The notes beneath the pieces were generated by a model. It did not search any database. It worked only from the letters and a program-made list of their open reading frames with translations, and had not been told where the DNA came from. Shown here one piece after another: positions 44,299-53,450 of a stretch of DNA of 64,000 nucleotides. This DNA comes from Lutacidiplasma sp038729445 (GTDB lineage: Archaea > Thermoplasmatota > Thermoplasmata > Lutacidiplasmatales > UBA184). Location of the stretch: the NCBI GenBank assembly GCA_038729445.1, contig JAVYSA010000001.1, positions 14,523 to 78,522 on the forward strand, given 5' to 3'. The translations under genes and the position numbers were made by a program. Within the stretch, counting starts at the first letter, position 1. Each line of letters opens with the position of its first letter.

Positions 44299-45155
44299 GC
44301 CCGCCCGGACTTCTGCAGCTCGAGCAGGTCCTCGGTGCTGACCTTCTCGCCCTTCTTGAGCCGGGCCAGGAAGTCCTCCTCCTTCGGGGGTTCCTCCGAC
44401 CAGGAGGAGGGGGCCCGGCCGCTGCGGGCCGCGTAGAGCATCTTCTCGATGTCGTGGACCTCCTCGATCGCCGCGATGTGGGCCCGGTGCTCCTCGTCGG
44501 CGCGGGACTTCGTCTCGATGAGCTTCGCCTGGATCTCGTCGGCCTGGCGGCGCAGATCGTCGACCTTCTCGTAGAGCGCGACCATCGCGTCGTGGGCCCG
44601 CTGGGCCTCCTCGGCGAGCCGCCCCACGGCCGCGTGGTGCGCCTCGGCCTCCGCGCGCGCCGCGTTCATCTCCTCGAGGGCCTTCTCGATCTCCGGATCG
44701 CGGCGGAGCTGCTCATCCTGCTCGCGGATTGCGGCCTCGAGCCGCTTCATCTCCTCGATGAGGCGCTTCTCCTGCTCCCCCGTGAGCGCCGTCGTCATGT
44801 GCCGGAACTCGAGCTCCTTGAGCTCCTTGCGCAGGCGCCAGACCGGGACCGCCCCCGGCCGGGGCGCCCGGCTGCGCTTGAGCTCCTGGAAGCGGTCGGC
44901 GGCCGCCTGCAGCTTCTGGTTCCACTCCTCCCGGAGCCGCTTCTCGGCGCGGACCTCCTCGTTGAGGGCGTCCCGGGCGTGCCGGTGGTCCTGGGCCTCG
45001 GCGCTGAGCCGGTGCAGCTCGTCCAGGATCGCCCCGCGCTGGTCGGCGAGCGCCCGGGCCTCCGCGTTCAGCCGGTCCCGGCGGGCCCGGTGCTCATCCG
45101 CCCGCTGGTTCGTCTCGGCCCGTCGCCGCTCCAAATCCGCTGTCGCGTCCGCCAC
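44295..45155 (-). CDS. Archaeal long coiled-coil protein (COG1340-like)
   Basis: 286 residues, almost entirely heptad-rich and charged. Two coiled-coil arms (about 5-120 and 140-245) are joined by RKELKELEFRHMTTALTGEQEKRLIEEMKRLE (about 130-160), a hinge seen in the COG1340 group of archaeal coiled-coil proteins of unknown function. A Pro/Glu-rich end follows, closing LLELQKSGRA. GTG 45155 fits the TATA-like CTTTTATTG at 45209-45217. It converges on the glycosyltransferase with a 4-nt stop overlap. Confidence 0.8.
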   Translation of the reverse strand: MADATADLERRRAETNQRADEHRARRDRLNAEARALADQRGAILDELHRLSAEAQDHRHARDALNEEVRAEKRLREEWNQKLQAAADRFQELKRSRAPRPGAVPVWRLRKELKELEFRHMTTALTGEQEKRLIEEMKRLEAAIREQDEQLRRDPEIEKALEEMNAARAEAEAHHAAVGRLAEEAQRAHDAMVALYEKVDDLRRQADEIQAKLIETKSRADEEHRAHIAAIEEVHDIEKMLYAARSGRAPSSWSEEPPKEEDFLARLKKGEKVSTEDLLELQKSGRA

Positions 45156-45304
45156 GGAGTCCAGCCTCTTCGCCGAAGGTCCGCCGAATCGGCGTTCGAG
45201 AGGGGGGCTCAATAAAAGGCTAACGCGCGGCGGGAACACCGGGGGATTGGGATCGGGGCCATGCCGCCCCGGCGGGGCCGGCCCGCTTCCTCGGCCGCGC
45301 TACC

Positions 45305-45312
45305 CTAATAAT
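45305..45312 (+). promoter_or_regulatory. TATA-like box of herA that overlaps the upstream ATG
   Basis: CTAATAAT includes the first base of ATG 45311, so that ATG cannot be transcribed from it. GTG 45335, 27 nt from the box centre, fits a leaderless start. Confidence 0.55.
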
Positions 45313-45334
45313 GCCGCGCCCGCTCGATGCCGGC

Positions 45335-46786
45335 GTGGAGGAGGTCGGGCGGATCTTCGGCGACGTCGGGCTCGGCCGCTTCCAGCTGAGGCTGTCCCGG
45401 CCGGTGGAGCGGGGGGACTACCTCAGCGTCCTCGACGAGACCCACGGGCACGTCCTCTGCCAGCTGGACGACATCCAGCGCAAGAGCGACCTCGACCTCG
45501 AACGGGCCGGGACCCTCACGCCGTCGGAGGAGACGGCGATCCGGGAGAGCTTCCTCGGCCAGGCGATGATCATCGGCTACCGGGACGGCCAGGGGATCGT
45601 CAAGGTCCCGACGATCCCGTTCCGACCGGGCGCCCACGTCTACCGGGCCGAGGAGGCGCTCATCGCCCGGGTCCTCGGCCTCGGCCACAAGCCCCGCACG
45701 GGGGCCTACATCGGCCTCCTGCGGAACCACACCCTGCGGGTCGAGCTCGACATCAACCAGCTCGTCCAGCGCCACGTCAGCGTCCTCGCGAAGACCGGCG
45801 GCGGGAAGAGCTACCTGCTCGGCGTGTTGATCGAGGAGCTCCTCCGCCACCGGGTCACCTGCGTCATCGTCGACCCGCACGGCGAGTACGGGTCGCTCCG
45901 CCAGCCGGCCCCCCGGTCGGCCGGGCAGGCGCGCTTCGGGGTCGAGTCCCAGGGGTTCGCCTCCCAGGTCGAGGAGTTCAGCCCGGACGTCTCGCTCAAC
46001 CCGCACGCCCGCCCGTTGACGATCTCCCTGCGGCACATCGACCCGCGCGAACTGCTCGTCTTCATGGGCCTGTCGAACATCAAGCCGTTCCTCGCCCCCC
46101 TCAAGGGGATCATCGACCGGGCGGGAGCGGTGACCCCGGACTACACGGTCGCCGACCTCGTGCGGATCAGCGAGTCGGTCGAGGGGGCGGTCGGGGAGAC
46201 CCTCTTCGAGCGGCTCCAGTACCTCGAGCAGACCAAGCTGCTCGGGCCGCAGGGGACCCCCCTCAAGGAGCTCGTCCAGCACGGGAAGGCGACCCTGATC
46301 AACCTGCGGGGGATCGCGCCCGACATCCAGGAGCTGGTCGTCACCCGGATCGCCTCGACGCTCTTCGACCAGCGGAAGAAGGGCCAGATCCCCCCGCTGT
46401 TCCTGGTGATCGAGGAGGCCCACAACTTCGCGCCGCAGCAGGGGCAGGCCGCCTGCTCCCGGATCCTCAAGAACATCGCGAGCGAGGGACGGAAGTTCGG
46501 CCTCGGCCTGTGCGTCGTCACGCAGCGGGCCGCGCGGATCGACAAGAGCGTGCTCTCCCAGTGCAACACCCAGCTCATCCTGCAGGTCACCAACCCGCTC
46601 GACCTGCGCGCGATCGCGCAGTCGATCGAGGGATTGACACCGGGGATGACGGAGATGATCCAGTCCCTCCCGGTCGGCACGGCCCTCGTCACCGGCGGGG
46701 GCTACCACACCCCCCTCTTCTGCGAGGTCCGGCCCCGTTCGACGCGCCACGGCGGCGAGAGCGTGACGATCGTCGAGGCCGCCTAG
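45335..46786 (+). CDS. herA: HerA-type FtsK/VirB4-like DNA translocase/helicase
   Basis: 483 residues from GTG 45335 (491 from ATG 45311). The N-terminal HAS-barrel (VGRIFGDVG...VERGDYLSV) precedes the RecA-like domain with LAKTGGGKS (about 150-158, Walker A), VIVDPHGEY (about 178), LVIEEAHNF (about 362, Walker B) and the RAARIDKSVLSQC sensor region. HerA works as a hexamer with the nuclease NurA in DNA end resection, usually next to mre11-rad50. None of these partners is in the window, so it may be one of several HerA paralogues. Confidence 0.92.
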   Translation: MEEVGRIFGDVGLGRFQLRLSRPVERGDYLSVLDETHGHVLCQLDDIQRKSDLDLERAGTLTPSEETAIRESFLGQAMIIGYRDGQGIVKVPTIPFRPGAHVYRAEEALIARVLGLGHKPRTGAYIGLLRNHTLRVELDINQLVQRHVSVLAKTGGGKSYLLGVLIEELLRHRVTCVIVDPHGEYGSLRQPAPRSAGQARFGVESQGFASQVEEFSPDVSLNPHARPLTISLRHIDPRELLVFMGLSNIKPFLAPLKGIIDRAGAVTPDYTVADLVRISESVEGAVGETLFERLQYLEQTKLLGPQGTPLKELVQHGKATLINLRGIAPDIQELVVTRIASTLFDQRKKGQIPPLFLVIEEAHNFAPQQGQAACSRILKNIASEGRKFGLGLCVVTQRAARIDKSVLSQCNTQLILQVTNPLDLRAIAQSIEGLTPGMTEMIQSLPVGTALVTGGGYHTPLFCEVRPRSTRHGGESVTIVEAA

Positions 46787-46816
46787 CGGCCTTCGCGCGG
46801 CCCGACCCCCGATCGC

Positions 46817-48376
46817 CTACCGACCCGCGGGGGGAGGAGACCCGGGCCGGTCCCAGTCGAGCAGGGCCCGGGCGACAAGGCGGACCCCGAAGCCGACCGC
46901 CCCGACGCCCAGGTAGGCCGGCAGGAACCGCTGCGTGGCGCGGCGCGTGTAGGCCGGCCCGGCGATGTCGAGATGGGCCCACGGCCGCCCGAGCGTGAAC
47001 GTCTCGAGGAACGCCGCCGCGGTGAGCATGCCGGACATCGGCATCTCGATCGAGTTCCGCACGTCCCCGAACTCGGCGTAGCGGACGAGCTCCCGATGGT
47101 AGTCGGTCAGCGGCATCCGCCAGATCGGCTCTCCGGTCCGCGCGCTCGCCGCCAGGAGGCGGGAGGCGATCCCGTCGTCGTTGGCGACGAGCCCGGCCGT
47201 CGCGTCGTCGAGGGCGACCGACTGCGCCCCGGTCAGGGTCGCGAGGTCGATCAGCGCGTCGGGGCGGTAGCGCTTCGCGACGTAGGCGAGGGCGTCCGCG
47301 AGGACGACCCGGCCCTCCGCGTCGGTGTTGAGGACCTCGATCGTCGTGCCGGAATAGGTCCGCACGAGGTCGCCCGGCCGGTACGCCGAGCCGCTCGGGA
47401 GGTTCTCGGCGCATCCGAGGACGCCGATCACGCGGGGGCGCACGCCGAGCGCCCGCACCGCCCGCAGGATCCCGAGGACCGCGACCGCGCCGGACTTGTC
47501 GAACTTCATGTACGACATCTGGGCGGCGGGCTTGATCGAGATCCCGCCGGAGTCGAAGGTGATCCCCTTGCCGACGACCGCCACGGTCGGGGGGTTCCGT
47601 CCCCGGCCCGGATACTCGAGGACGATCATCCGCGGGGGGTTCGCGGACCCGCCGCCGACGGCGAGGATGCCCCCGCAGTGCATGCGGGCGAGCGCGCGCT
47701 CGTCGAAGACCTCGACCCGGAGCCGGTGGCTCCGGGCCAGGGCCCGGGCCTCCCGCGCGAGCCGCTCGGGGGTCGCCTCGCAGGCGGGGAGGTTGGCGAT
47801 GTCCCGGGTCCACCGGACGACCTCCACGAGACGGAGCTCCTCGTCGAAGGCGGCCCGGAGCGCCGCGCCGGCTCGGCCGGCGACGATCGTCGCCTGTGCG
47901 ATCGGGGGCTTGTGGTCCCCCGTGCGGTAGCGGTCGAAGCGGTACCCCGCGAGCCCCGCGCCGTCGACCACGGCCCGGACCGCCTCCGTCGCCTCGAGCG
48001 CCCCGTCCCCGAGGAACGAGGCAAGGTCGTAGGCGACGGAGGAGACCCCCCGGCCCTCCAGGGCCCGGAGCGCCTCCGCGCTGGCCCGGCGCGCCGTCTC
48101 GGCGCCGTAGCGGTCCTTCGGCCCGAGGCCGACCAGGAGGAGCCGGGACGGGCCCGGATCCCGCCGGCCCGTGCCGAGATGGATCGTGATCGTCTCCTTG
48201 CGCCGCCCGGTGAACTCCCCCTCGGCCCACGCCCGCCGGAGCGTCTCCCGCGCCGCGTCGGGGATCCCGGGGAGCGCCGGAGGCCCCGGCGGGCCGCCGG
48301 AGGGCCGCTCGAGCACCCCGGCCACCCGGGCGTCGCTCTCCGACAGGGCCCCCGCCCCGGCGAGGCTCAGCCGCAC
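46817..48376 (-). CDS. pepA: Leucyl aminopeptidase (M17)
   Basis: 519 residues. VGKGITFDSGGISIKPAAQMSYMKFDKSG (about 270-298) gives the two-metal site Lys and Asp residues, NTDAEGRVVLADAL (about 345) is the M17 signature with the remaining ligands and catalytic Arg, and the C-terminal FGDVRNSIEMPMSG and WAHLDIAG are conserved. It releases N-terminal residues in peptide turnover, plausibly downstream of the proteasome. It starts at GTG 48376, 16 nt after the sepF stop on the same strand. Confidence 0.95.
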   Translation of the reverse strand: MRLSLAGAGALSESDARVAGVLERPSGGPPGPPALPGIPDAARETLRRAWAEGEFTGRRKETITIHLGTGRRDPGPSRLLLVGLGPKDRYGAETARRASAEALRALEGRGVSSVAYDLASFLGDGALEATEAVRAVVDGAGLAGYRFDRYRTGDHKPPIAQATIVAGRAGAALRAAFDEELRLVEVVRWTRDIANLPACEATPERLAREARALARSHRLRVEVFDERALARMHCGGILAVGGGSANPPRMIVLEYPGRGRNPPTVAVVGKGITFDSGGISIKPAAQMSYMKFDKSGAVAVLGILRAVRALGVRPRVIGVLGCAENLPSGSAYRPGDLVRTYSGTTIEVLNTDAEGRVVLADALAYVAKRYRPDALIDLATLTGAQSVALDDATAGLVANDDGIASRLLAASARTGEPIWRMPLTDYHRELVRYAEFGDVRNSIEMPMSGMLTAAAFLETFTLGRPWAHLDIAGPAYTRRATQRFLPAYLGVGAVGFGVRLVARALLDWDRPGSPPPAGR

Positions 48377-48392
48377 GGGATCGCCGCCCGGC

Positions 48393-48767
48393 CTACAGCG
48401 ACGGCCGCAGCTTCTGCCGGTCGACGCGGATCCCCGCCGGCGTCAGGCAGATCAGGTTCTTCGCAATCCCGGCGACGTCGCCGCCGGTGTCGCGGGCGAT
48501 GTTCTTCAAGTCGGCGCTCATCCGCTTGACGGCGGTCGCGTCGTTCGCGATCGAGGTGTAGTCGAGGATCACGATGTCGCCCTGGTAGCAGTACTTCGCG
48601 TAGGAGTGGATGTCGTCGAGGCGCAGGACCTCGGCGAGCCGCACGGTCCCCTTCGCCCCGAGGGCGAGATCGGCCTCCTCGCCCGAGAGCTTGCCGAGAT
48701 CGACGAAGCTCTCCTCGTCCAGCGTCTCCGCCCCGTGATGCCGCCGCAGGATGCCGCCGCGCGCCAT
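48393..48767 (-). CDS. sepF: Cell-division protein SepF, archaeal type
   Basis: 124 residues. VRLAEVLRLDDIHSYAKYCYQGDIVILDYTSI (about 43-74) and GGDVAGIAKNLICLTPAGIRVD (about 96-117) are the SepF/DUF552 core. SepF anchors FtsZ to the membrane in archaea that divide with FtsZ; no ftsZ is seen here. The N-terminus (MARGGILRRHHG) could serve as the short membrane-targeting helix. ATG 48767 is chosen because the TATA-like CCTTAAGTG (48803-48811) lies about 40 nt upstream. Confidence 0.93.
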   Translation of the reverse strand: MARGGILRRHHGAETLDEESFVDLGKLSGEEADLALGAKGTVRLAEVLRLDDIHSYAKYCYQGDIVILDYTSIANDATAVKRMSADLKNIARDTGGDVAGIAKNLICLTPAGIRVDRQKLRPSL

Positions 48768-48803
48768 GCCCCACTCCGCCGCCGATGGAGCGGCCCTCGG
48801 CAC

Positions 48804-49595
48804 TTAAGGGTATTGTTCCAGTCTCCCGACCGGCCGGCGGCCCCGGCCGGCCTCGCGCGGGATCCGCACGCAGAACGTCACGCGGTAGACGTCGACGCCG
48901 TTCTTGCGGCCGACCAGCGTCGCCGACTCCTGAATCCGGGCCTCGAGCCGCTGCTTGGCGAGGCGGGCGAGCGAGCGGGCGGCCAGCGTGTCCTGTGCGT
49001 AGACGTCCCAGCCCTCCGGCCGCCGCTCGGTCCAGGCAATCGCGCCGCGCCAGTCGCTCCGGGCCTCGGAGAGGAGCGCGGTCCACTGCGCCTCGAGGCG
49101 GGTCCTTAGGGCCTCGGCCTTCTCCCGGGGGCCGTCGGCGGGGCCGCGGAGCTGGAGGACCGCCGTGTAGTAGTGCCCGCTGCGACGGGAGCATGCCTGG
49201 CAGCTCCGCTGCTCGAGCCGCACGGTGAGGGGGAACTCGATCGTCCGCTCGACCCCGCGGAAGCGGACGCGCGCGGTCGCCCGGAACTCGTGGATCGTCG
49301 CGTTCGCCTGCACCTCCCTCCAGTCGACCGAGCGAACGCCGAGCTCCGGATGGAGCTCGACCAGGGGGAGGAGATCCTCCGGGGTGAGATGCGGAGGCCG
49401 GCCCGAGGCCTCCCAGTGGGCGCCGATCCAGCGGGCCCCGCAGGTCGGGCAGAGGACCACCACCGCCCGGCCGGGGGGGCGGACGAGCTCGGCCCGGTCC
49501 ATGGCGCAGTCGGCGCAGACCCCCCCCTCGAGCGGCCGGCCGGTCCGCCCGCAGACGACGCAGAACCCCCCCTCCGTCTCCGGTGCCCCCGTCAC
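48804..49595 (-). CDS. nmd3: NMD3-family zinc protein
   Basis: 263 residues. The N-terminus has FCVVCGRTG...GVCADC (about 11-30) and LCPTCGARW (about 48-56), and RSCQACSRRSGHYY (about 130-143) completes the zinc modules typical of archaeal NMD3. The eIF5A/OB-like region follows, ending in a VTFCVRIPR strand. Eukaryotic NMD3 exports the 60S subunit; the archaeal protein is thought to act in ribosome assembly. It directly follows the DUF424 gene. Confidence 0.9.
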   Translation of the reverse strand: MTGAPETEGGFCVVCGRTGRPLEGGVCADCAMDRAELVRPPGRAVVVLCPTCGARWIGAHWEASGRPPHLTPEDLLPLVELHPELGVRSVDWREVQANATIHEFRATARVRFRGVERTIEFPLTVRLEQRSCQACSRRSGHYYTAVLQLRGPADGPREKAEALRTRLEAQWTALLSEARSDWRGAIAWTERRPEGWDVYAQDTLAARSLARLAKQRLEARIQESATLVGRKNGVDVYRVTFCVRIPREAGRGRRPVGRLEQYP

Positions 49596-49617
49596 GGCCG
49601 TCCTCCCGTCCCCCGCG

Positions 49618-49944
49618 CTAGGAGGGCATCGTGAAGATCTCGGCGTGCGGCACGCCTCCCAGGGAGCCGGTCGCGCCGCCGTCGAGGATCCCGCCCTCCT
49701 GCGCGAGGGCGATCGTGCGGGCGCCGAGGAGGTTCGCGGTGGTGGCCCGGGCGAGCGCCCAGAGGAGCTCCTCCCGCCCGACCCTTCGCTCGCCGTAGAA
49801 CTGCGGGCTCACGCGGACGGTCCGGCCCTGGGTGCCGACGGGAAGGTCCTGGCCGAGGAGCTCCTCGTCGCACGCGGCGACGACGATCTCCGCACGGACC
49901 CGGTGGATCCGCATCACGATCCCCCCGCCGCCGCTCGGCTCCAC
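49618..49944 (-). CDS. DUF424 family protein
   Basis: 108 residues from GTG 49944, or 98 from ATG 49914. AEIVVAACDEELLGQDLP and VRVSPQFYGERRV, followed by ANLLGARTIALAQEGGIL, match the archaeal DUF424 family, which often sits with translation genes and here lies 22 nt before nmd3. The biochemical role is unknown. The TATA box at 49966-49973 is about 25 nt before GTG 49944, favouring the longer form; the family core starts near the ATG. Confidence 0.88.
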   Translation of the reverse strand: MEPSGGGGIVMRIHRVRAEIVVAACDEELLGQDLPVGTQGRTVRVSPQFYGERRVGREELLWALARATTANLLGARTIALAQEGGILDGGATGSLGGVPHAEIFTMPS

Positions 49945-49965
49945 TGCCGACGGAGGCCGGGGGGA

Positions 49966-49973
49966 GCATATAG
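49966..49973 (-). promoter_or_regulatory. TATA box of DUF424-nmd3
   Basis: CCTATATG on the minus strand, directly behind the mcm stop codon. Confidence 0.6.
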
Positions 49974-49987
49974 GCCTGCGCGGGGAC

Positions 49988-52105
49988 TCAGAAGCGGACC
50001 AGCTGGTAGAGGTCCGGGCGGATCTCGACCAGCTCGCCCTGGTTGCGGAGCACGTAGAAGAGCGCCTCGGCGCGGGGCGGGTCGATCCCCTCGTTCTGGG
50101 CCTCCCTCTGGACCTCGGCGAGCGTGAACGCCCCCTCCGGTCGCTCCTGCAGGCGGCGCATGATCGACAGGAGGACCTCGAGCCGCTCGCGCTGGCTGTG
50201 GCTGTGGCCGGTCATCACGAGGTCGATGTCGAGCGCCCCCTTGTCGTCGCGGGAGACGCGGCCCAGGAAGTTCTCGACGACCCGGATCGCCCGCTCGGCG
50301 TCCTCGACGCCGACCTCCGGGGAGAGCCGGGCCCGGGCCGCCGCCTCGCTGAAGCGGATCAGCGCCTCGAGCTGCCGGGCCGTGATCGGCACGGGGGCGT
50401 CGGGGCCCTCGCCCTGACGCCGCACGCGGACGTAGAAGTCCTCGAGGGCCTTGAGCGACGCCGGACTGAGCACGGGCCGGACCCTCTGGCGCGCGTAGGC
50501 GACGTACTTCTTCAGGAACGCCGCGGAGAACGGCGTCGGGGGGACCGCCGCCCCCCCGGCCTCGCCCAGGCGGTCGGAGACATGGTGCGACTTCAGGATC
50601 TGGGCGGCGAGCTTGCGGTCCCGCTCGGGCTGGGGCTTGTCGAGGATCGAGAAGATCGCGTCGAACCGGGAGAGGAGCGTCGCCGGCAGGTCGAGCTGCT
50701 GGGCCATCGGCGTGTCCTGCCGGAACCGGCCGAGCTTCGGGTTCGCCGCCGCGAGGACCGCGCAGCGGGCGTTGAGCGTCGCCGTGATGCCGGCCTTGGC
50801 GACCGAGACCGTCTGCTGCTCGAGCGCCTCGTGCATGGCGGACCGGTCCTCGGGGGTCATCTTGTCGAGCTCGTCGACCACCGCCATCCCGCCGTCGGCG
50901 AGCACCAGCATGCCGGCCTCGAGCACCCAGCGGCCTCCCGCGAAGTCGTCCTTGACGGCCGCGGCGGTCAGGCCGGCGGCGGTCGCCCCCTTGCCGCTGG
51001 TGTAGATGCCGTGCAGCGCGATCTCGGCAACGTAGCGGAGCAGCTGGCTCTTCGCGGTCCCCGGGTCCCCGATGAGCAGGATGTGGATGTCTCCCCGCGT
51101 GCGGACCCCGTCCGGATGGCGCTTCTCCACGCCGCCGAAGAGCTGGAGCGCGATCGCCTCCTTCTCCTGGTCCATGTCCTTGATCGTCGGCGCGAGGCTG
51201 AGCACGATCTTGTCGACGACCGTCGGGTCCCCCTCGAACTGGCGGACCTGGCGCTCCTCCTCCTCGGTCAGGACGACCTCGTCGAGCATCGGCTCCTTGC
51301 TCTCGATCGAGTTCCCGAGGAGGAGCAGGTCGAACGTCGCGTTCCGGACCGTCCCGCCGCGGCCGGTGCCGACGATCCGCTGGTAGCTGCGGAGGGTCCC
51401 GTTCGCGACGACGCGGTTCCCGGGGACGACATGGCCGGCAAGGTCGCCGAGGAGCAGGACGGCGAGCCCCTGGGGATGCGCCCCCCGGTGGAGGCTCTCG
51501 GGGGTCTCCTGGACCTCGATCCGCTGCGCGTCGACGAACGTCGAGCGCTCGGCGAGGAGGCGGAACCGGGTTCGGCCGGCGGGCTTGCCGCACCCGCCCT
51601 GGGCGCTGGGGCACTCGATCGGCGGCTGGAAGACGAGCGAGCCCTCGTCCTGGGGCTCGTGGAACTCGACCCCGCAGCTCAGGCACTGGAAGACCGCGTC
51701 CCGGATCTGGGGCCGGACCTCGCTCACCTTGCGCACGATCCCGTCGATCGCCAGGAACCGCCCCAGGTCCCCCTCGCGGATCTCCCGGATCGGGCGGTGG
51801 GCCGTCGCGGGGAGCCCCGTGACCCGGAGCCGAAGCTCGGGGGCCGAGGCCTCCGGGAACGGCAGCGTCTCCTGCATCGCCCGGGAGCCCGCGGCGAGGA
51901 CCGTTTCCGGCCGCTCGAGCAGGACGTCGGCGAGGGCCGTGTCGATCGCCTCGACCGTCGCGAACGGGATCGACAGGGAGCGCTCCTCGGGATAGCGCTC
52001 GGCGATCTGGAGGATCGCCGGCCGCAGGCCGGCCTCCTCGAAGACGGCGGCCCAGCGGCCCGAGAGCTCGAGCGGGGAGGGCAGGGTGGGGCGGGCGGCG
52101 ACCAT
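49988..52105 (-). CDS. mcm: MCM replicative helicase
   Basis: 705 residues. The N-terminal hexamerisation/OB domain carries a zinc site CLSCG...CPSAQGGCG (about 138-168). The AAA+ domain has GDPGTAKSQ (about 341, Walker A), LADGGMAVVDELDKM (about 400, Walker B) and LLSRFDAIF (about 472, arginine finger). A winged helix closes the protein (about 630-705). It is the replication fork helicase. It starts 10 nt after aspS on the same strand, an unusual partner, and no other replication gene is adjacent. Confidence 0.97.
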   Translation of the reverse strand: MVAARPTLPSPLELSGRWAAVFEEAGLRPAILQIAERYPEERSLSIPFATVEAIDTALADVLLERPETVLAAGSRAMQETLPFPEASAPELRLRVTGLPATAHRPIREIREGDLGRFLAIDGIVRKVSEVRPQIRDAVFQCLSCGVEFHEPQDEGSLVFQPPIECPSAQGGCGKPAGRTRFRLLAERSTFVDAQRIEVQETPESLHRGAHPQGLAVLLLGDLAGHVVPGNRVVANGTLRSYQRIVGTGRGGTVRNATFDLLLLGNSIESKEPMLDEVVLTEEEERQVRQFEGDPTVVDKIVLSLAPTIKDMDQEKEAIALQLFGGVEKRHPDGVRTRGDIHILLIGDPGTAKSQLLRYVAEIALHGIYTSGKGATAAGLTAAAVKDDFAGGRWVLEAGMLVLADGGMAVVDELDKMTPEDRSAMHEALEQQTVSVAKAGITATLNARCAVLAAANPKLGRFRQDTPMAQQLDLPATLLSRFDAIFSILDKPQPERDRKLAAQILKSHHVSDRLGEAGGAAVPPTPFSAAFLKKYVAYARQRVRPVLSPASLKALEDFYVRVRRQGEGPDAPVPITARQLEALIRFSEAAARARLSPEVGVEDAERAIRVVENFLGRVSRDDKGALDIDLVMTGHSHSQRERLEVLLSIMRRLQERPEGAFTLAEVQREAQNEGIDPPRAEALFYVLRNQGELVEIRPDLYQLVRF

Positions 52106-52115
52106 GAGCCGACCT

Positions 52116-53450
52116 TCAGGGGGAGAGGCGGTAGCGATCGCGGGGGAATAAGCGAGCCTCCCGGATGTTCTCGAGGCCCAGGAGGACCATGACCAGCCGG
52201 TCGATCCCGAGCCCCCATCCCCCGTGGGGCGGCATGCCGAACCGGAACGCCTCCAGGTACCCGGCGAACTGCGCCGGGTCGAGGCCCGCCGAACGGAGGT
52301 TCTCCATGAGGCGGTCGGCCCGGTGCTCCCGGAGCCCCCCGCTGACGATCTCCGTCCCCCGATAGTCGAGGTCGAAGTACCAGGTCCGGCGGGGGTCGTC
52401 ATCCTGCCGCCGGGCGTAGAACGTCCGTTCCTTGACCCGGGTCGGGAACTCCGTGAGGAAGTAAAAGGGGGTCCCCCGCTCGGCGGCGACACGCTCGCCG
52501 ATCCGCCGCTCGTCCTCGGTCCCGAAGTCCTGTTCGGCCCCGGGGCGGCCGAGCCACTCCTCGGCGACGGCGAAGGGGATCCGCGGGAACGGCGGCTCGA
52601 CCGGCGGGACCCGGGCGGCGAGGGGGTTGCCGGTCCGCTCGAGGCGTCGGCGCGCGGTCGCGAGGGTGTCGGCGAGGATGCCCTCGAGGGCCGAGAGGAT
52701 CTCCTCGACGGAGTCGACGTAGCCGATCTCCGCGTCGAGGCTGGTGAACTCGCTCAGGTGACGGACCGTGTCCGACGGCTCGGCCCGGAAGGCGGGGGCG
52801 ATCTCGAAGACCCGCTCGAACCCGGCGCCGATGAGCATCTGCTTGTAGAGCTGGGGGCTCTGGGCGAGGAACGCCGGGCCGCCGAAGTAGTCGACCGAGA
52901 AGAGCGTCGCACCGCCCTCCGCCCCCTGGCGGAGGAGCTTCGGGGTCTCGATCTCGAGGAACCCGCGGTCGACGAACGCCCCCCGGAACCCCTCGAGCAG
53001 CGCGGCGCGGAACTCGAAGATCGCCCGGACCGCCGGCTTGCGGAGATCGAGGACCCGGTGGTTGAGCCGGGTGTCGAGGTCCGCCGGGACCTTGTCGACG
53101 ATGCCGAGGGGCAGGGGGACCTCGGCCCGGGCCAGCACCCGGACCGATTCCGGCAGGAGCTCGAGGCCGCGGGCCGCCCGCTCGGAGCGGCGGACGGTCC
53201 CGACCGCCTCCACGACCGACTCCCGGGGGAGGTCGGCAAGGGTCGCGAAGAGCGCGGGGTCGGTGACCCCCCGCTTCAGGGTCCACTGCATCGAGCCGGC
53301 CCCGTCCCGCACGACGGCGAACGCGACCCCGCCCAGGGCCCGGTACTCCTCGAGGTGGCCCGCGACGCGGACCGACTGCCCCTCGAGGGAGGGCAGGTCA
53401 CGGGAGAGTCGGCGCTCGGACGGCAGGGCCCGGCACCTCCTGTCGGGCAA
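52116..53450 (-). CDS. aspS: Aspartyl-tRNA synthetase, archaeal type
   Basis: 444 residues. An N-terminal OB-fold anticodon domain (VRVAGHLEEYRALGG, about 27-41) precedes the class II core. RAALLEGFRGAFVDRGFLEIETP is motif 1, FRAEPSDTVRHLSEFTSLDAE (about 222) motif 2, and GGWGLGIDRLVM (about 415) motif 3. Bacterial-type insertion domains are absent. Whether it also charges tRNA-Asn cannot be decided here. The TTG start 53450 lies 53 nt inside pyrG; no ATG, GTG or TTG occurs in frame between it and the OB-fold. Confidence 0.94.
   Translation of the reverse strand: MPDRRCRALPSERRLSRDLPSLEGQSVRVAGHLEEYRALGGVAFAVVRDGAGSMQWTLKRGVTDPALFATLADLPRESVVEAVGTVRRSERAARGLELLPESVRVLARAEVPLPLGIVDKVPADLDTRLNHRVLDLRKPAVRAIFEFRAALLEGFRGAFVDRGFLEIETPKLLRQGAEGGATLFSVDYFGGPAFLAQSPQLYKQMLIGAGFERVFEIAPAFRAEPSDTVRHLSEFTSLDAEIGYVDSVEEILSALEGILADTLATARRRLERTGNPLAARVPPVEPPFPRIPFAVAEEWLGRPGAEQDFGTEDERRIGERVAAERGTPFYFLTEFPTRVKERTFYARRQDDDPRRTWYFDLDYRGTEIVSGGLREHRADRLMENLRSAGLDPAQFAGYLEAFRFGMPPHGGWGLGIDRLVMVLLGLENIREARLFPRDRYRLSP

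Noticed and set aside
45311..45334. ATG 45311 as the herA start
   Set aside because: The TATA-like box overlaps this ATG; the GTG at 45335 is at leaderless distance. The longer form is noted but less likely.
45335..46786. herA-nurA-mre11-rad50 repair cluster
   Set aside because: Neighbouring genes are a coiled-coil protein and an aminopeptidase; none of the partners is present.
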